A DNA stretch of 64,000 nt from Hyalangium ruber (GTDB lineage Bacteria; Myxococcota; Myxococcia; Myxococcales; Myxococcaceae): contig NZ_JAXIVS010000001.1 in assembly GCF_034259325.1 (NCBI RefSeq), positions 248,001 to 312,000 of the forward strand, read 5' to 3'. A program made the position numbers and the translations under genes. How positions within the stretch are numbered: position 1 is the first letter of the stretch; each line of letters begins with the position of its first letter. Below the pieces are notes generated by a model. It ran no database searches and was not told the DNA's origin. It saw only the letters and a list, made by a program, of their open reading frames with translations. Positions 16,168-24,661 of this stretch are shown piece after piece.

Positions 16168-17199
16168 ATGCACAAGAACAAGGGCAGTCAATGGCTCGGA
16201 GCGTTCGCACTCGTCGCCGGGGCGCTGACGAGCGGTTGCAGCTCGGGGACCACGGAGGAGAACGCCACGGAGATGGTGTCTCAAACGGTGGAAACCGCCT
16301 CGGACTCGAGTGATGCGGTGGAGGTCTCGAGCCTGATGCGCGGGATGAACGCGCTGCGTTCGGAGGCGGTAGAGGGCTTCCACTGTGACGCCAGCCCGGA
16401 CATCACGTACATCGAGGTCTGTGGCCAGAACCTCCCGGCCACCGTCCACCTCGAATGGACGGACTGCGCGGCGCCCGAGCGGCGAGGAGGTGGCGGGCAC
16501 GGCGGAGGCGCGCCTGTCGGCGGCACCATCGGCGGCGCGGTCTCGCTGGGGGGCGGGGGTGGGCGCGGGGGCGGCGGCCAGCCTCCTCCGGAAGGCACCA
16601 GCGGTGATGCGCCCCCGGCCGGTGGCAAGGGTGGCGCCTGCGGGCCGAGCTTCGGCCCCTCCAGCGGGAAGGTGGACATCACCTATACGTACGGGGCCGC
16701 CGAGGACTGCTCTGGCTCCGTGAAGCAGGACCAGTCGGTGACCTTCCAGATCTCTCGCACGGGAGAGGAGGGTGACGTCTCGACGGTGCAGGGCACCACG
16801 ACCTCGAGCGCGCAGCTCGTCGCGGGCGCTCCGCCGCAGCAGAAGTCGACCCAGGCGGACGTGACCCGGACGCGCACCGACGCGTCGGGCACGGTGGTGA
16901 GCTCGGTGCATCTGACCGGCTCCATGAACGTCGAGTTCTCCAGCGACACACCGCCCGTGCGGACCGTCAACGGCTCGTACACCGAGACGTTCCTCGACGG
17001 CACGCAGGGCACCGTGACGCTCGAGAACATCGTGCGGGCACCGAGGAACGTGTGCCAGTGGCCGACGTCCGGGACGCTGACGCGCGCCTCCGCCGATGGA
17101 CAGAGCCACACGCTCGTCTTCGGTCCGGACTGCGGCACGGCGACGCTCGATGGCGCCGCGGTGACGTTGCCCGAGCACGGCCGGAAGGGAGGCCGCTGA
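16168..17199 (+). CDS. Gly-rich lipoprotein divergent from the ECF sigma operon
   Basis: A 343-residue lipoprotein. The signal peptide ends in the lipobox LTSGC (Cys about residue 23). A low-complexity Gly/Pro stretch (about residues 108-158) separates two beta-rich parts. The second part contains repeated Ser/Thr-rich strands (VDITYTYGAAEDC, VTFQISRTGEEGDVSTVQG, VHLTGSMNVEF), and paired cysteines suggest disulfides. AAGGGAG at 16154-16160 fixes the ATG at 16168. It probably faces the outer membrane or cell surface. I recognise no family. The shared promoter region ties it to the sigma operon. Confidence 0.75.
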   Translation: MHKNKGSQWLGAFALVAGALTSGCSSGTTEENATEMVSQTVETASDSSDAVEVSSLMRGMNALRSEAVEGFHCDASPDITYIEVCGQNLPATVHLEWTDCAAPERRGGGGHGGGAPVGGTIGGAVSLGGGGGRGGGGQPPPEGTSGDAPPAGGKGGACGPSFGPSSGKVDITYTYGAAEDCSGSVKQDQSVTFQISRTGEEGDVSTVQGTTTSSAQLVAGAPPQQKSTQADVTRTRTDASGTVVSSVHLTGSMNVEFSSDTPPVRTVNGSYTETFLDGTQGTVTLENIVRAPRNVCQWPTSGTLTRASADGQSHTLVFGPDCGTATLDGAAVTLPEHGRKGGR

Positions 17200-17227
17200 A
17201 GCTCGCGTGAGCACTTACGGCCCGGCG

Positions 17228-17269
17228 GCTCTGCCGTCCTGCTCTCCCCCGGCCCAACCGCGGCAGAGC
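17228..17269. terminator. Hairpin between convergent genes
   Basis: GCTCTGCCG at 17228-17236 pairs with CGGCAGAGC at 17261-17269 around a 24-base loop, in the 83-base gap between the convergent lipoprotein and cysteine-synthase-like genes. There is no T-run, so it is at best a Rho-assisted or RNA-stabilising hairpin. Confidence 0.4.
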
Positions 17270-17282
17270 TGTCCGGGCCACC

Positions 17283-18257
17283 TCACGCCGCCGGGCGCCC
17301 CGGCTCCTGGCTCTGGATGAGCTCGGTGGAGAAGTAGCGCTCCATGCGGTCCGGGAACACGGTCACCACCTGGGCGTGCGGACCGAGCCTCCGCGCCGCC
17401 TCGACCGCGGCCGCGTAGTTCAGTCCGCTGGAGGGACCCACCGGAAAGCCTCGCTTGATGAGGGCGCGCGCGGTGCAGACGGCCACCTCGTCCTGGATGT
17501 TGAGCACCTGCAGCCCTTCGAGCTGATCCTCGCGATAGAGCTTGCTCATGCCCTCCACCACGCCGGGCACCCGAGCGCTGAAGCTGCAGCACTCGAGATC
17601 GCAGCCCGTCAGGCCCTTGATGGGGCGCGCCACCACGGGCGTCACCGGACAGCCCGCCTCGCGGAAGGCCTGGTAGAGCCCCACGATGGTGCCGCCGGTG
17701 CCCACGCCGCTCACCACCGCATGCACCAGACCGCCGGGCACCTGGCTGAGGATCTCCTGGCCCGTCCACACCCGGTGGGCCTCGGCATTGTCCGTGTTCT
17801 CGAACTGGAGCGTGGCGAAGGCCCCGCGCTTCTTGGCCTCGGCGGCCGCGCGGGCCATCGCGCCGGCCATGCCCTCCGCGCGTGGGGTGAGCAACACGTC
17901 CGCACCGTAGGCACGGATGGTGAGCACACGCTCATGGGTGACACCCTCGGGCATGACAGCGGTGAAGCGCACGCCCATCTGCGCACTGGCGAGCGCGAGC
18001 GCGATGGAGGTGGAGCCGCTGGAGGCCTCGATGACCTCGCCGCCGGGGCACAGCTGGCCCAGCCGCCACGCCTTCTCCAGCATGTAGCGGGCGATGCGGT
18101 CCTTGGTGGAGCCGCTCGGGTTGAGGAACTCGAGCTTGCACCAGATGGTGGGACCGTCCGTCTCCAGGCGCACGGGCACCAGCGGCGTAGGGCCGATCTG
18201 CTGGAGGAAGCGCCCATCAGCGGGCAGGGGACGGCAGGACGAGCGGGGCGTGAGCAT
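17283..18257 (-). CDS. PLP-dependent cysteine synthase family enzyme
   Basis: A 324-residue fold-type II PLP enzyme. Lys 52 in PSGSTKDR is the Schiff-base lysine, SSGSTS (79-84) is the substrate loop and GVGTGGTI binds the PLP phosphate. GGAGG precedes the ATG at 18257; a longer in-frame start at 18350 lacks one. Relatives make cysteine from O-acetylserine or O-phosphoserine plus sulfide; others are cystathionine beta-synthases or SbnA-type 2,3-diaminopropionate enzymes. ARPIKGLTGCDLECCSF contains a Cys pair not typical of CysK. No siderophore or cys genes are nearby, so the substrate stays open. Confidence 0.82.
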   Translation of the reverse strand: MLTPRSSCRPLPADGRFLQQIGPTPLVPVRLETDGPTIWCKLEFLNPSGSTKDRIARYMLEKAWRLGQLCPGGEVIEASSGSTSIALALASAQMGVRFTAVMPEGVTHERVLTIRAYGADVLLTPRAEGMAGAMARAAAEAKKRGAFATLQFENTDNAEAHRVWTGQEILSQVPGGLVHAVVSGVGTGGTIVGLYQAFREAGCPVTPVVARPIKGLTGCDLECCSFSARVPGVVEGMSKLYREDQLEGLQVLNIQDEVAVCTARALIKRGFPVGPSSGLNYAAAVEAARRLGPHAQVVTVFPDRMERYFSTELIQSQEPGRPAA

Positions 18258-18363
18258 GGAGAACCTCCGACGACGCCTCATATCCGAAAAAGCGGCGCGG
18301 GGGGCGGGGGGCGGTCCATAGCGCCAGCCCCCCTGCCCCCTCTCCTCCATGACGCGGCGTTCC

Positions 18364-19905
18364 TCAGCGCGCCAGGCGAAGGAGGAAGGCGTCCGCTCTG
18401 CCGCGAGGCGTCACGACCCCACCGGTACCGAAGTCCATGACGCCGTTGAAGTGCCCCGTCACCAGGACCTGCGCATCGACGGGGCTGATGGCCACGGTCG
18501 CTGGCAGCACCCCACCAAGGGCCGGAACCACCTCCTCGAAGTTACGCGCCCCAAGGAAGTGGCCATTGGTGCGCCAGAACCGGGCGACGAAGAAGGTCTG
18601 TTTCGGCACGAAGTAATCCGGGTCCACGAGGCGAGAGCGCGGCACGCCCAGCAGGGAGGCGTCGTTCTGGACCAACACCACCGCCTCCTCGCCGGAGGTT
18701 CGCACGAAGACCCGATCCCCGGCGCTGACGATCGGACTGAGCTGACGCGCCCAGCGCTCCTCCCCGTTCTCGCTGTAGTAGCCCATCACGTACTGGCCCC
18801 GAGGCAGGTTCTGGCCCTGGAACGTCGGGCTCCCTGTCGCCGTGAGGAGCACCCGGTGGCGGAAGGCGCTGACACTCTTGGGGGCCACGTCCGGAGCACC
18901 CAACACGAGGCGTGACCAGCGGTGCTCCCCCGAGCCATTCAGCGCCACGAGGTAGCCCGCACCGAGGGACTCCCCGCCCGGGGACACGGGCGAGGAGAAC
19001 TTCAACGGACCGAAGTTCATCGTGCCCCGGAAGCTGCCGCAGACGTAGACGTTGCCCACGTCATCCACGGAGAGATCGCTGGCATGCACCATGTCATCCC
19101 AGGAGGTGTGGTGGATGAGGAGACTCCACAGGAGGTCACCATCCGAGCCGCGATACTTGAGGACCATCGCCCAGGAACCCTCGTAGCCGCCACTCGGGGT
19201 GAAGACGTCCAGGCGCGCGAGCGCCACGAAGTCCCCGTCGGGAGTGGCCTCGAAGTCCTCGAAGTAGAGCTCCGTGTTGGGCGGAGGCTGCACGGGAAGG
19301 GTCCAGCGCACCTGCCCCGTCGCGCCCTCGAGCTTGGCGAGGAAGGCCCCGGGCGGCAGCGTTCTCCCCGCCACGGTGGCGCCCAGGTACGCGCTCCCCC
19401 CGACGAACACCTCTCCGGGTGCATCCGTCGTCAGGGCCCTCACCCGGACATGGTTCTCGTCATGGGGGACGCTCAAGAAGGGAGGCACGAAGCTCTGAGC
19501 CCATGCCACGCTGCCATCGGGCCGGTACTTCACGACTCCCGCGTGCAGGTCATACGTGGCCCCGTTCCACGGAAGGGGTGTCCCCGAGGCATCCGCCTGC
19601 CCGGTGTACATGAAGCTCATCACCGCATTGCCCGTGGCGTCGGTGGTCACCGTCCCCAACTCGTCGTAGCCACTGGCGCCCTGGGTGCGCACCCAGAGGG
19701 GTGTCACCCCCTGGGTGCCCGTGGAGGAAAGTGCCAGTCCATCCGAAGCCGCCAGGTGGTGGCTCCCTCTTGTCTGCTCAGGAGACTCCCCCTCCCCACA
19801 CGCCACGAGCGCCAGTGCGAGCAGGGCCCACCCATATCGCCCACTCCCGCTCACCGACCGCCCCGCCCTGCCCCCACCCGGCTCCGCCCACGAACACATC
19901 CGCAT
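18364..19905 (-). CDS. Surface lipoprotein with beta-propeller-like SBBP repeats
   Basis: A 513-residue lipoprotein with a basic/hydrophobic leader and the lipobox LALVAC (Cys about residue 36). The rest consists of repeats of the type GNVYVCGSFRGTMNFGPLKFSS, ...FLAKLEGATGQVRW and VTGHFNGVMDFGTGGV, which form seven-bladed beta-propeller-like folds abundant in myxobacteria. The exact role is unknown. A shorter start at a later Met is possible because the first 25 residues are long for a lipoprotein signal. The neighbours are unrelated. Confidence 0.75.
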   Translation of the reverse strand: MRMCSWAEPGGGRAGRSVSGSGRYGWALLALALVACGEGESPEQTRGSHHLAASDGLALSSTGTQGVTPLWVRTQGASGYDELGTVTTDATGNAVMSFMYTGQADASGTPLPWNGATYDLHAGVVKYRPDGSVAWAQSFVPPFLSVPHDENHVRVRALTTDAPGEVFVGGSAYLGATVAGRTLPPGAFLAKLEGATGQVRWTLPVQPPPNTELYFEDFEATPDGDFVALARLDVFTPSGGYEGSWAMVLKYRGSDGDLLWSLLIHHTSWDDMVHASDLSVDDVGNVYVCGSFRGTMNFGPLKFSSPVSPGGESLGAGYLVALNGSGEHRWSRLVLGAPDVAPKSVSAFRHRVLLTATGSPTFQGQNLPRGQYVMGYYSENGEERWARQLSPIVSAGDRVFVRTSGEEAVVLVQNDASLLGVPRSRLVDPDYFVPKQTFFVARFWRTNGHFLGARNFEEVVPALGGVLPATVAISPVDAQVLVTGHFNGVMDFGTGGVVTPRGRADAFLLRLAR

Positions 19906-20001
19906 GCTGAATCTCCCCCTCGCGTGCTTCCTGAAGTGAAGTGCGCGGGGGCGGAGAAATGGACGAAGAAAATCGAGTGCCCAGAGTCGGGGCGGCTGGC
20001 G

Positions 20002-20739
20002 TCACGAGGCGGCGGGGCCCTGGAATCCCTTCGCGCGGAACGTCAGCACCAGCGTGTCGCGGTGTCCAAAATCGGCCAGCGGCTGGATCGGCGTGCTCTC
20101 GTGGATGACGCGCTCGTCGTCCAGCAGCAACGCGGACCACGGCTCGGTCAGCGTGAAGCGAATGCCGTGCGGACCCTCGGCCTCGAACACGCGCGTCTCG
20201 CCGCCCTTGATGCCCTCGCGCCCGACGAGCAGAACGGCGACGAAATCCACGCCGTCGCGGTGCGCCCCCTCGGGCGTCGGCCGGCCGATGCCATCCGTCG
20301 TGTCGATGCGGAACTGGTGCGCCTCGACGAACCATGGCTGCGGCCCCTTCAGCGCGGAGCAGCACTCCCCGAGCCCGCTCAGCAGCCTCGACCAGACGGG
20401 CTGCGCGACGATGTCCGGGGTCATCGGCTCGAACCAGCGCTCCAGCCCGCCGTGCAGCGCGTTGTACTCGACAGGCTGCCAGTGCGGGCGAGGAGGCACC
20501 GAACGGACCCCCTCCCCCTCGACGACGAAGCAGGAGTGCCTGCGCGAGCGATAGTGTCCGCCGTCGCGCAGATAGGCATCGGGCGGCAGTGCCTCCCAGG
20601 TCGAACGCAGGGCGTCGAGCGCGGCAGGCGCGATGCCCACCAGTTCACACAACCCCTCGCGGCTGAGGACGGCGTAGCCACGGTCGCGCAGCACGGCGGA
20701 GACCTGGGAAAACGGAGTAACAGGAGGCGCGAGGCTCAT
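20002..20739 (-). CDS. 2-oxoglutarate/Fe(II) dioxygenase family protein
   Basis: A 245-residue protein of the 2OG-Fe dioxygenase (PF10014-like) group. The iron facial triad is visible as H160-x-D162 (GAHRDGVDF) and H213 (VIHESTPI); an Arg after the distal His (HRDTL) fits 2-oxoglutarate binding. Members hydroxylate free amino acids such as isoleucine. The ATG at 20739 is chosen because the fold begins there, but no Shine-Dalgarno is obvious and an upstream in-frame ATG at 20886 would run past the divergent sigma gene start. It is divergent from that gene with a 96-base gap. Confidence 0.8.
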   Translation of the reverse strand: MSLAPPVTPFSQVSAVLRDRGYAVLSREGLCELVGIAPAALDALRSTWEALPPDAYLRDGGHYRSRRHSCFVVEGEGVRSVPPRPHWQPVEYNALHGGLERWFEPMTPDIVAQPVWSRLLSGLGECCSALKGPQPWFVEAHQFRIDTTDGIGRPTPEGAHRDGVDFVAVLLVGREGIKGGETRVFEAEGPHGIRFTLTEPWSALLLDDERVIHESTPIQPLADFGHRDTLVLTFRAKGFQGPAAS

Positions 20740-20835
20740 GGACTTGGCGGGAGGTTGAAGTTCGCGTCGTTGTACCGCAGGCGGTGAACAAAATTGTCCA
20801 CACCGTTCCCAGGCGGCACATAAATTTCGGGGGCG

Positions 20836-21786
20836 ATGGCCACCGCCTACAACCTCGAAGAGCACCGCGCCGCGCTGACCGGCCACTGCTACCGCATGCT
20901 GGGCTCGGCCGCCGAAGCCGACGACGCCGTCCAGGAGACGATGGTGCGCGCGTGGCGCAACCTGGACCGCTTCGAGGAGCGCGCGTCGCTGCGCACCTGG
21001 CTGTACCGGATCGCCACCCGCGTGTGCCTCGACGCGCTGACCGATGAGTCACGCCGCGCGCGCCCGATGGAGCTGGGTCCTGTTGGCTCGGTCGACGACA
21101 CGCTCACCACCCTGCCGGGATCTCGCTGGATCGAGCCCATCCCCGACGCCCACGCCCTGCCCTCGGACGCCGATCCGTCCGAGCTCGTGGTGCTTCGCCA
21201 GAGCGTCCGCCTCGCGTTCGTGGCAGCGCTCCAGCACCTTCCCCCACGGCAGCGCGCGGTGCTGCTCCTGACCGAGGTCCTCGGCTGGTCCGCCGCCGAG
21301 GTCGCGGACAGCCTCGACACCTCGGTGGCCGCGGTCAACAGCGCTCTCCAGCGTGCTCGGGCGACACTCGCCGCCCACGATCTCACCCAGGGCCGCGCGC
21401 CGCTGTCCGACGCGCAGTCCACGCTGCTCGACCGCTACGTCCACGCCTTCGAGCGGTACGACGTGGATGCGCTCACCCAATTGCTCCACCAGGACGCGAC
21501 GCTCTCGATGCCGCCCTACGCTCTGTGGCTTCGCGGTCATGAACCGATCCGCGACTGGTTGCTGGGACGGGGTTCTGGCTGTCGAGGGTCTCGGCTGATA
21601 CCGACTTCCGCCTGCGGCTCTCCCGCGTTCGGGCAGTACCGGCCCAGTGGGCCCGGGGGCCGCCATCAGCCGTGGGCGCTGATTGTGCTCGAGCTCTCGG
21701 GTGACCGTATCGCGGGGATGAACTCCTTCCTGGACACCGAGGCGTTATTCCCGCGTTTCGGTCTTCCCCTGGAACTCGCCTCCTAG
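20836..21786 (+). CDS. SigG-type ECF sigma factor with SnoaL-like C-terminal domain
   Basis: A 316-residue sigma-70-family protein. Region 2 (about residues 8-75, [21 protein letters not shown]) and region 4 (about 130-180, [27 protein letters not shown]) are followed by a SnoaL/NTF2-like domain (about 190-310) that replaces an anti-sigma factor as the regulatory part. This is the SigG/SigJ-like class. The ATG follows GGGGGCG. The VOC protein gene follows 90 bases later on the same strand, a common pairing for such sigma factors, so it may be a target. Confidence 0.88.
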   Translation: MATAYNLEEHRAALTGHCYRMLGSAAEADDAVQETMVRAWRNLDRFEERASLRTWLYRIATRVCLDALTDESRRARPMELGPVGSVDDTLTTLPGSRWIEPIPDAHALPSDADPSELVVLRQSVRLAFVAALQHLPPRQRAVLLLTEVLGWSAAEVADSLDTSVAAVNSALQRARATLAAHDLTQGRAPLSDAQSTLLDRYVHAFERYDVDALTQLLHQDATLSMPPYALWLRGHEPIRDWLLGRGSGCRGSRLIPTSACGSPAFGQYRPSGPGGRHQPWALIVLELSGDRIAGMNSFLDTEALFPRFGLPLELAS

Positions 21787-21876
21787 AAGCGAGGCCCGGT
21801 CACTTTTTCTCGAAGAGACCGATGAGTTTTCCCGCGCGGTGGGGTCTATACGCCCAAACCCCTTCTGGAGGCTCAA

Positions 21877-22293
21877 ATGGCTGCCAACCGTTCCCGCAAG
21901 CTCTTCGTCAACCTGCCGGTCAAGGACCTGAAGCGGTCGATCGAGTTCTTCACCAAGCTCGGCTTCTCGTTCAACCCGCAGTTCACCGACAACAATGCGA
22001 CCTGCATGATCGTCAGCGAGGAGGCGTTCGTGATGCTCCTCGTCGAGTCGTACTTCAAGACCTTCACCAAGAAGCAGATCAGCGACACCCGCACGGGCTC
22101 CGAGGGCATCTTCGCGCTCTCGGCCGAGAGCCGGGCCGAGGTCGATGAGCTGGTCAAGACCGCGATCGCCGCGGGAGGCACGCACGCGTCCGAGCCGGTG
22201 GACCACGGCTTCATGTACGGCTGGAGCTTCTACGATCTCGACGGTCACCACTGGGAAGTGGCGTGGATGGACCCGGCGCAGATCCAGAAGTGA
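21877..22293 (+). CDS. VOC-superfamily (glyoxalase/bleomycin-resistance-like) protein
   Basis: A 138-residue protein with two beta-alpha-beta-beta-beta modules. The start LFVNLPVKDLKRSIEFFTKLGFSFN and the end WSFYDLDGHHWEVAWMDP are the standard VOC motifs; His in GHHWEV and Glu are possible metal ligands. Such proteins often act as lyases or dioxygenases of unknown substrate. It follows the SigG-type sigma factor on the same strand and is succeeded by a strong hairpin. Confidence 0.85.
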   Translation: MAANRSRKLFVNLPVKDLKRSIEFFTKLGFSFNPQFTDNNATCMIVSEEAFVMLLVESYFKTFTKKQISDTRTGSEGIFALSAESRAEVDELVKTAIAAGGTHASEPVDHGFMYGWSFYDLDGHHWEVAWMDPAQIQK

Positions 22294-22322
22294 AAGAGCA
22301 CCCCGCGTAGCCCAGAACCGAA

Positions 22323-22355
22323 AGCGCCCCCGAGTCACTTCACTCAGGGGGCGCT
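22323..22355. terminator. Bidirectional hairpin terminator overlapping a stop codon
   Basis: AGCGCCCCC (22323-22331) pairs with GGGGGCGCT (22347-22355), and inside it GAGT pairs with ACTC. It lies just after the VOC gene and includes the stop codon of the convergent lipoprotein (22344). The T-run is short in both directions (three bases on the minus strand). Confidence 0.6.
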
Positions 22356-23003
22356 GATCGTGTGCCTGCACAGCAGCGTGTTGTCCGTCTCGAGATCCGA
22401 GCTCCAAATCAGCTTGGCCGACGCGTCCCAGGAGATCTTCGTGTACCCGTCCTTGGGACTGACCGTGGACGCCGAGTACTCGGTGGCACGCGCCCAGGAG
22501 CTGTCGTCGTAGTCCGTGCCTTTCCAGCCTGACGGCTCCGCCGTGATCTGGGAGAGGCATGTCTGCCCTGGATTCGTGTCCTTCTCACAAGACTTGTTGG
22601 TGGGTGCCTTGTGGATGACGGAGCACTTCCAGGCCGAGCTGGAGACACCGACGATCTCGCCGGTCGAGGTGTCGGTGATCTGGGCGATGAAGCCTCCATC
22701 TCCCATCTGCTGGTTGGCCGCTCCGATGTACTCCAGCCCCGTGTCGTTCTGCTTGTAGTCCTTGAGAACGAAGTTCAGGTGGAGCGGGTACGCGGCATCG
22801 AAGCTGAAGGTCTCGGCGTTGAACGAGCGCTCGGTGGTGATCGACACGGAGTCCTCCACGATGAGTTGCTCGCCCAGGTACATGGCGAACCAGTTGTCGG
22901 CCCAGGCCTCCAGCTTGAACTGTCCGCTCCCGCCCGTCGTGTTCTCCGAGTCCGAGCAACCGAAGAGCAGACAGGTCAGCATCAAGCACTTCATCGTCTT
23001 CAA
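22344..23003 (-). CDS. Small lipoprotein with a C-terminal jelly-roll-like domain, function unknown
   Basis: A 219-residue protein if translation starts at the TTG at 23003, which has GGGAG six bases before it; an ATG at 22994 would give 216 residues. A very short signal ends in the lipobox LLFGC. The C-terminal half has four Cys and a segment KGTDYDDSSWARATEYS followed by ISWDASAKLIWSSDLETDNTLLCR, a pattern seen in galactose-binding-like domains. It is flanked by terminator hairpins and has no operon partner. No function can be given. Confidence 0.68.
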   Translation of the reverse strand: MKTMKCLMLTCLLFGCSDSENTTGGSGQFKLEAWADNWFAMYLGEQLIVEDSVSITTERSFNAETFSFDAAYPLHLNFVLKDYKQNDTGLEYIGAANQQMGDGGFIAQITDTSTGEIVGVSSSAWKCSVIHKAPTNKSCEKDTNPGQTCLSQITAEPSGWKGTDYDDSSWARATEYSASTVSPKDGYTKISWDASAKLIWSSDLETDNTLLCRHTISAP

Positions 23004-23106
23004 GGTGATCTCCCGTGGGCTGCGCGGCAGGCTGCCCAACGGGTGAATGGTAGTCTCACCGAGAGTGAAGCAAAGAATGCCTCGCCAGCAGGCGCAGCCC
23101 TGGAAC

Positions 23107-23140
23107 GAAAAAAGCCCCCGAGTCACTTGGACTCGGAGGC
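23107..23140 (-). terminator. Rho-independent terminator after tRNA-Leu
   Basis: On the minus strand GCCTCCGAGTC (23140-23130) and GACTCGGGGGC (23124-23114) form an 11-base stem with a five-base loop and one mismatch, followed by seven U residues (A-run 23107-23113). It begins 11 bases after the tRNA 3' end and would end a secG-tRNA transcript. Confidence 0.9.
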
Positions 23141-23150
23141 TTCTTCGGAG

Positions 23151-23232
23151 TGCCCAGGGCGGGATTCGAACCCGCACACCTTTCGGCGCCACCCCCTCAA
23201 GATGGTGTGTCTACCAGTTCCACCACCTGGGC
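23151..23232 (-). tRNA. tRNA-Leu (anticodon GAG)
   Basis: The 82-base cloverleaf reads from 23232 down to 23151. The acceptor stem GCCCAGG pairs with CCTGGGC with discriminator A. The anticodon stem CCATC/GGTGG encloses the loop TTGAGGG with anticodon GAG at 23198-23196. A long variable arm is typical of leucine tRNAs, and the T-arm reads CGGGTTCGAATCCCG. CCA is not encoded. The gene follows secG by 79 bases, the same neighbourhood as E. coli secG-leuU. Confidence 0.95.
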
Positions 23233-23311
23233 AAGCTGCGCGGCTCATGTATCCGAACCGCGCTGTGTCACGCAACGGTTTTCAACCGTCGCGCTTCGCT
23301 CTTTCTTCCGA

Positions 23312-23767
23312 CTACTGCGGAGCCGGCGTCGGCGCCGGGGTCGTCGGGGCAGCGCCCGTCGGGTTCGCACCCTCGCCCGCCGGAGCGGCCGGAGCCGCCG
23401 GGGTGTCCCGAGGCTGCTCCATGCTCGCAGGAGCGGCAGGCGTACCAGCAGGCGCCGCCGCACCACCCGGCTGCCCCGCCGTCGCCGGAGCCGTGGCCCC
23501 CGGAGCCGGCGCCGCCACCGAGCCCGCCGCCACCGAGGTCTTCAGACCCACGAAGGACAGGCCCAGCGACGTCAGGAAGAACAGCGCCGCACAGATGCCG
23601 GTCAGCTTGCTCAGGAACGTCACCGCGCCGCGGCCGCCGAACGCGCTCGTGGCGGCACCACCCCCCAGGGCGGCGCCCATGCCCGCGTCCTTACCGGGCT
23701 GCAGCAGGATGACGAAGATCATGAACACGCAGAGGATGACGTGCACGATCGTGACAAAGGTCAGCAT
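23312..23767 (-). CDS. secG: Preprotein translocase subunit SecG
   Basis: A 151-residue protein of the SecYEG channel. Two membrane helices (about residues 2-22 and 50-73) flank the conserved loop VILLQPGKDAGMGAALGGGAATSAFGGRGAVTFLSKLT, which is diagnostic of SecG. A Pro/Ala-rich tail of about 75 residues extends beyond the usual length of 75-110 residues. It lies downstream of gap-pgk-tpiA and upstream of tRNA-Leu. A hairpin in the tpiA-secG gap may partly separate the transcripts. Confidence 0.95.
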   Translation of the reverse strand: MLTFVTIVHVILCVFMIFVILLQPGKDAGMGAALGGGAATSAFGGRGAVTFLSKLTGICAALFFLTSLGLSFVGLKTSVAAGSVAAPAPGATAPATAGQPGGAAAPAGTPAAPASMEQPRDTPAAPAAPAGEGANPTGAAPTTPAPTPAPQ

Positions 23768-23821
23768 GGCTTCTCTTTCAAACGCTCAGTGGAAAGGACG
23801 CGCACCCTACACAACCTGACA

Positions 23822-23852
23822 GCGGGGTGACAACTCCTTCGCGACACCCCGC
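23822..23852 (-). terminator. Hairpin between tpiA and secG
   Basis: GCGGGGTG (23822-23829) pairs with CACCCCGC (23845-23852) around a 15-base loop in the 96-base tpiA-secG gap. It lacks a U-run in the minus direction, so it may be an attenuator or an RNA-stability element and not a full terminator. Confidence 0.35.
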
Positions 23853-23863
23853 CCTTCTCTACT

Positions 23864-24634
23864 TCAGGCCCCCGCCTTCGCGATCGCCGCGAAGTCGCCC
23901 GCCTTCAAGCTCGCCCCGCCGACGAGCGCCCCGTCCACGTCCGCCTGGCCCAGCAATTCCGCGGCGTTGTCCGCCTTCACGCTGCCGCCGTACTGGATGC
24001 GCACCTGCCCGGCCGTCCCTCCGTCGTACAACCGGGAGAGCTGCGAACGGATGGCCGCGTGGACCTCCTGCGCCTGCGCGCTCGTGGCCGTACGCCCCGT
24101 GCCGATCGCCCACACCGGCTCATACGCGAGCACGAACTTCGCCACGTCCCCAGCCCCGAACCCCGCCAGCGCCCCCTTCACCTGGCGCTCCACCACCTCC
24201 AGCGTCCGTCCCGACTCACGCTCGGCCAGCGTCTCGCCCACGCAGATGATCGGCAGCATGCCCGCCTTCAGCACCGCCTGGGAGCGCTTGTTCACCGTCT
24301 CGTCCGTCTCCCCGAAGAACTGCCGGCGCTCGGAGTGCCCAACGATGACGTAGGCACACCCCAGCTCCTTCAGCATCGGCGCGGACACCTCGCCCGTGAA
24401 CGCCCCCGAGGCCTCCCAGTGGCAGTTCTGCGCCGCCAGCTTCAGGTTCGAGTCCTCGATGGCCTTGGCCACCGGGTGCAGCGCCACGAACGGCGGAGCG
24501 ATGACGATCTCCACCTTGTCGCGCAGCATCGACACCATGCCCCGCAGCTCCCGCACCAGCGCGAGCGCCTCCGGGACGGTCTTGTTCATCTTCCAGTTGC
24601 CAGCGACGATCTTCCGGCGCGCCTCGGCGGCCAT
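23864..24634 (-). CDS. tpiA: Triosephosphate isomerase
   Basis: A 256-residue TIM barrel that interconverts dihydroxyacetone phosphate and glyceraldehyde 3-phosphate. Catalytic residues are visible: Asn 13 and Lys 15 in GNWKMNKT, His in GHSERR and Glu in [11 protein letters not shown]; the phosphate loop is [14 protein letters not shown] precedes the ATG. It is the third gene of gap-pgk-tpiA, 27 bases after pgk, so the three are probably one transcript. Confidence 0.98.
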   Translation of the reverse strand: MAAEARRKIVAGNWKMNKTVPEALALVRELRGMVSMLRDKVEIVIAPPFVALHPVAKAIEDSNLKLAAQNCHWEASGAFTGEVSAPMLKELGCAYVIVGHSERRQFFGETDETVNKRSQAVLKAGMLPIICVGETLAERESGRTLEVVERQVKGALAGFGAGDVAKFVLAYEPVWAIGTGRTATSAQAQEVHAAIRSQLSRLYDGGTAGQVRIQYGGSVKADNAAELLGQADVDGALVGGASLKAGDFAAIAKAGA

Positions 24635-24661
24635 ACTGCCTCCCAGTCCGTGTGTGCGGAG

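Noticed and set aside
17283-18257. SbnA-like enzyme of a siderophore or diaminopropionate cluster
   Set aside because: No SbnB-like or NRPS partner gene lies nearby; kept as a generic cysteine synthase family enzyme.
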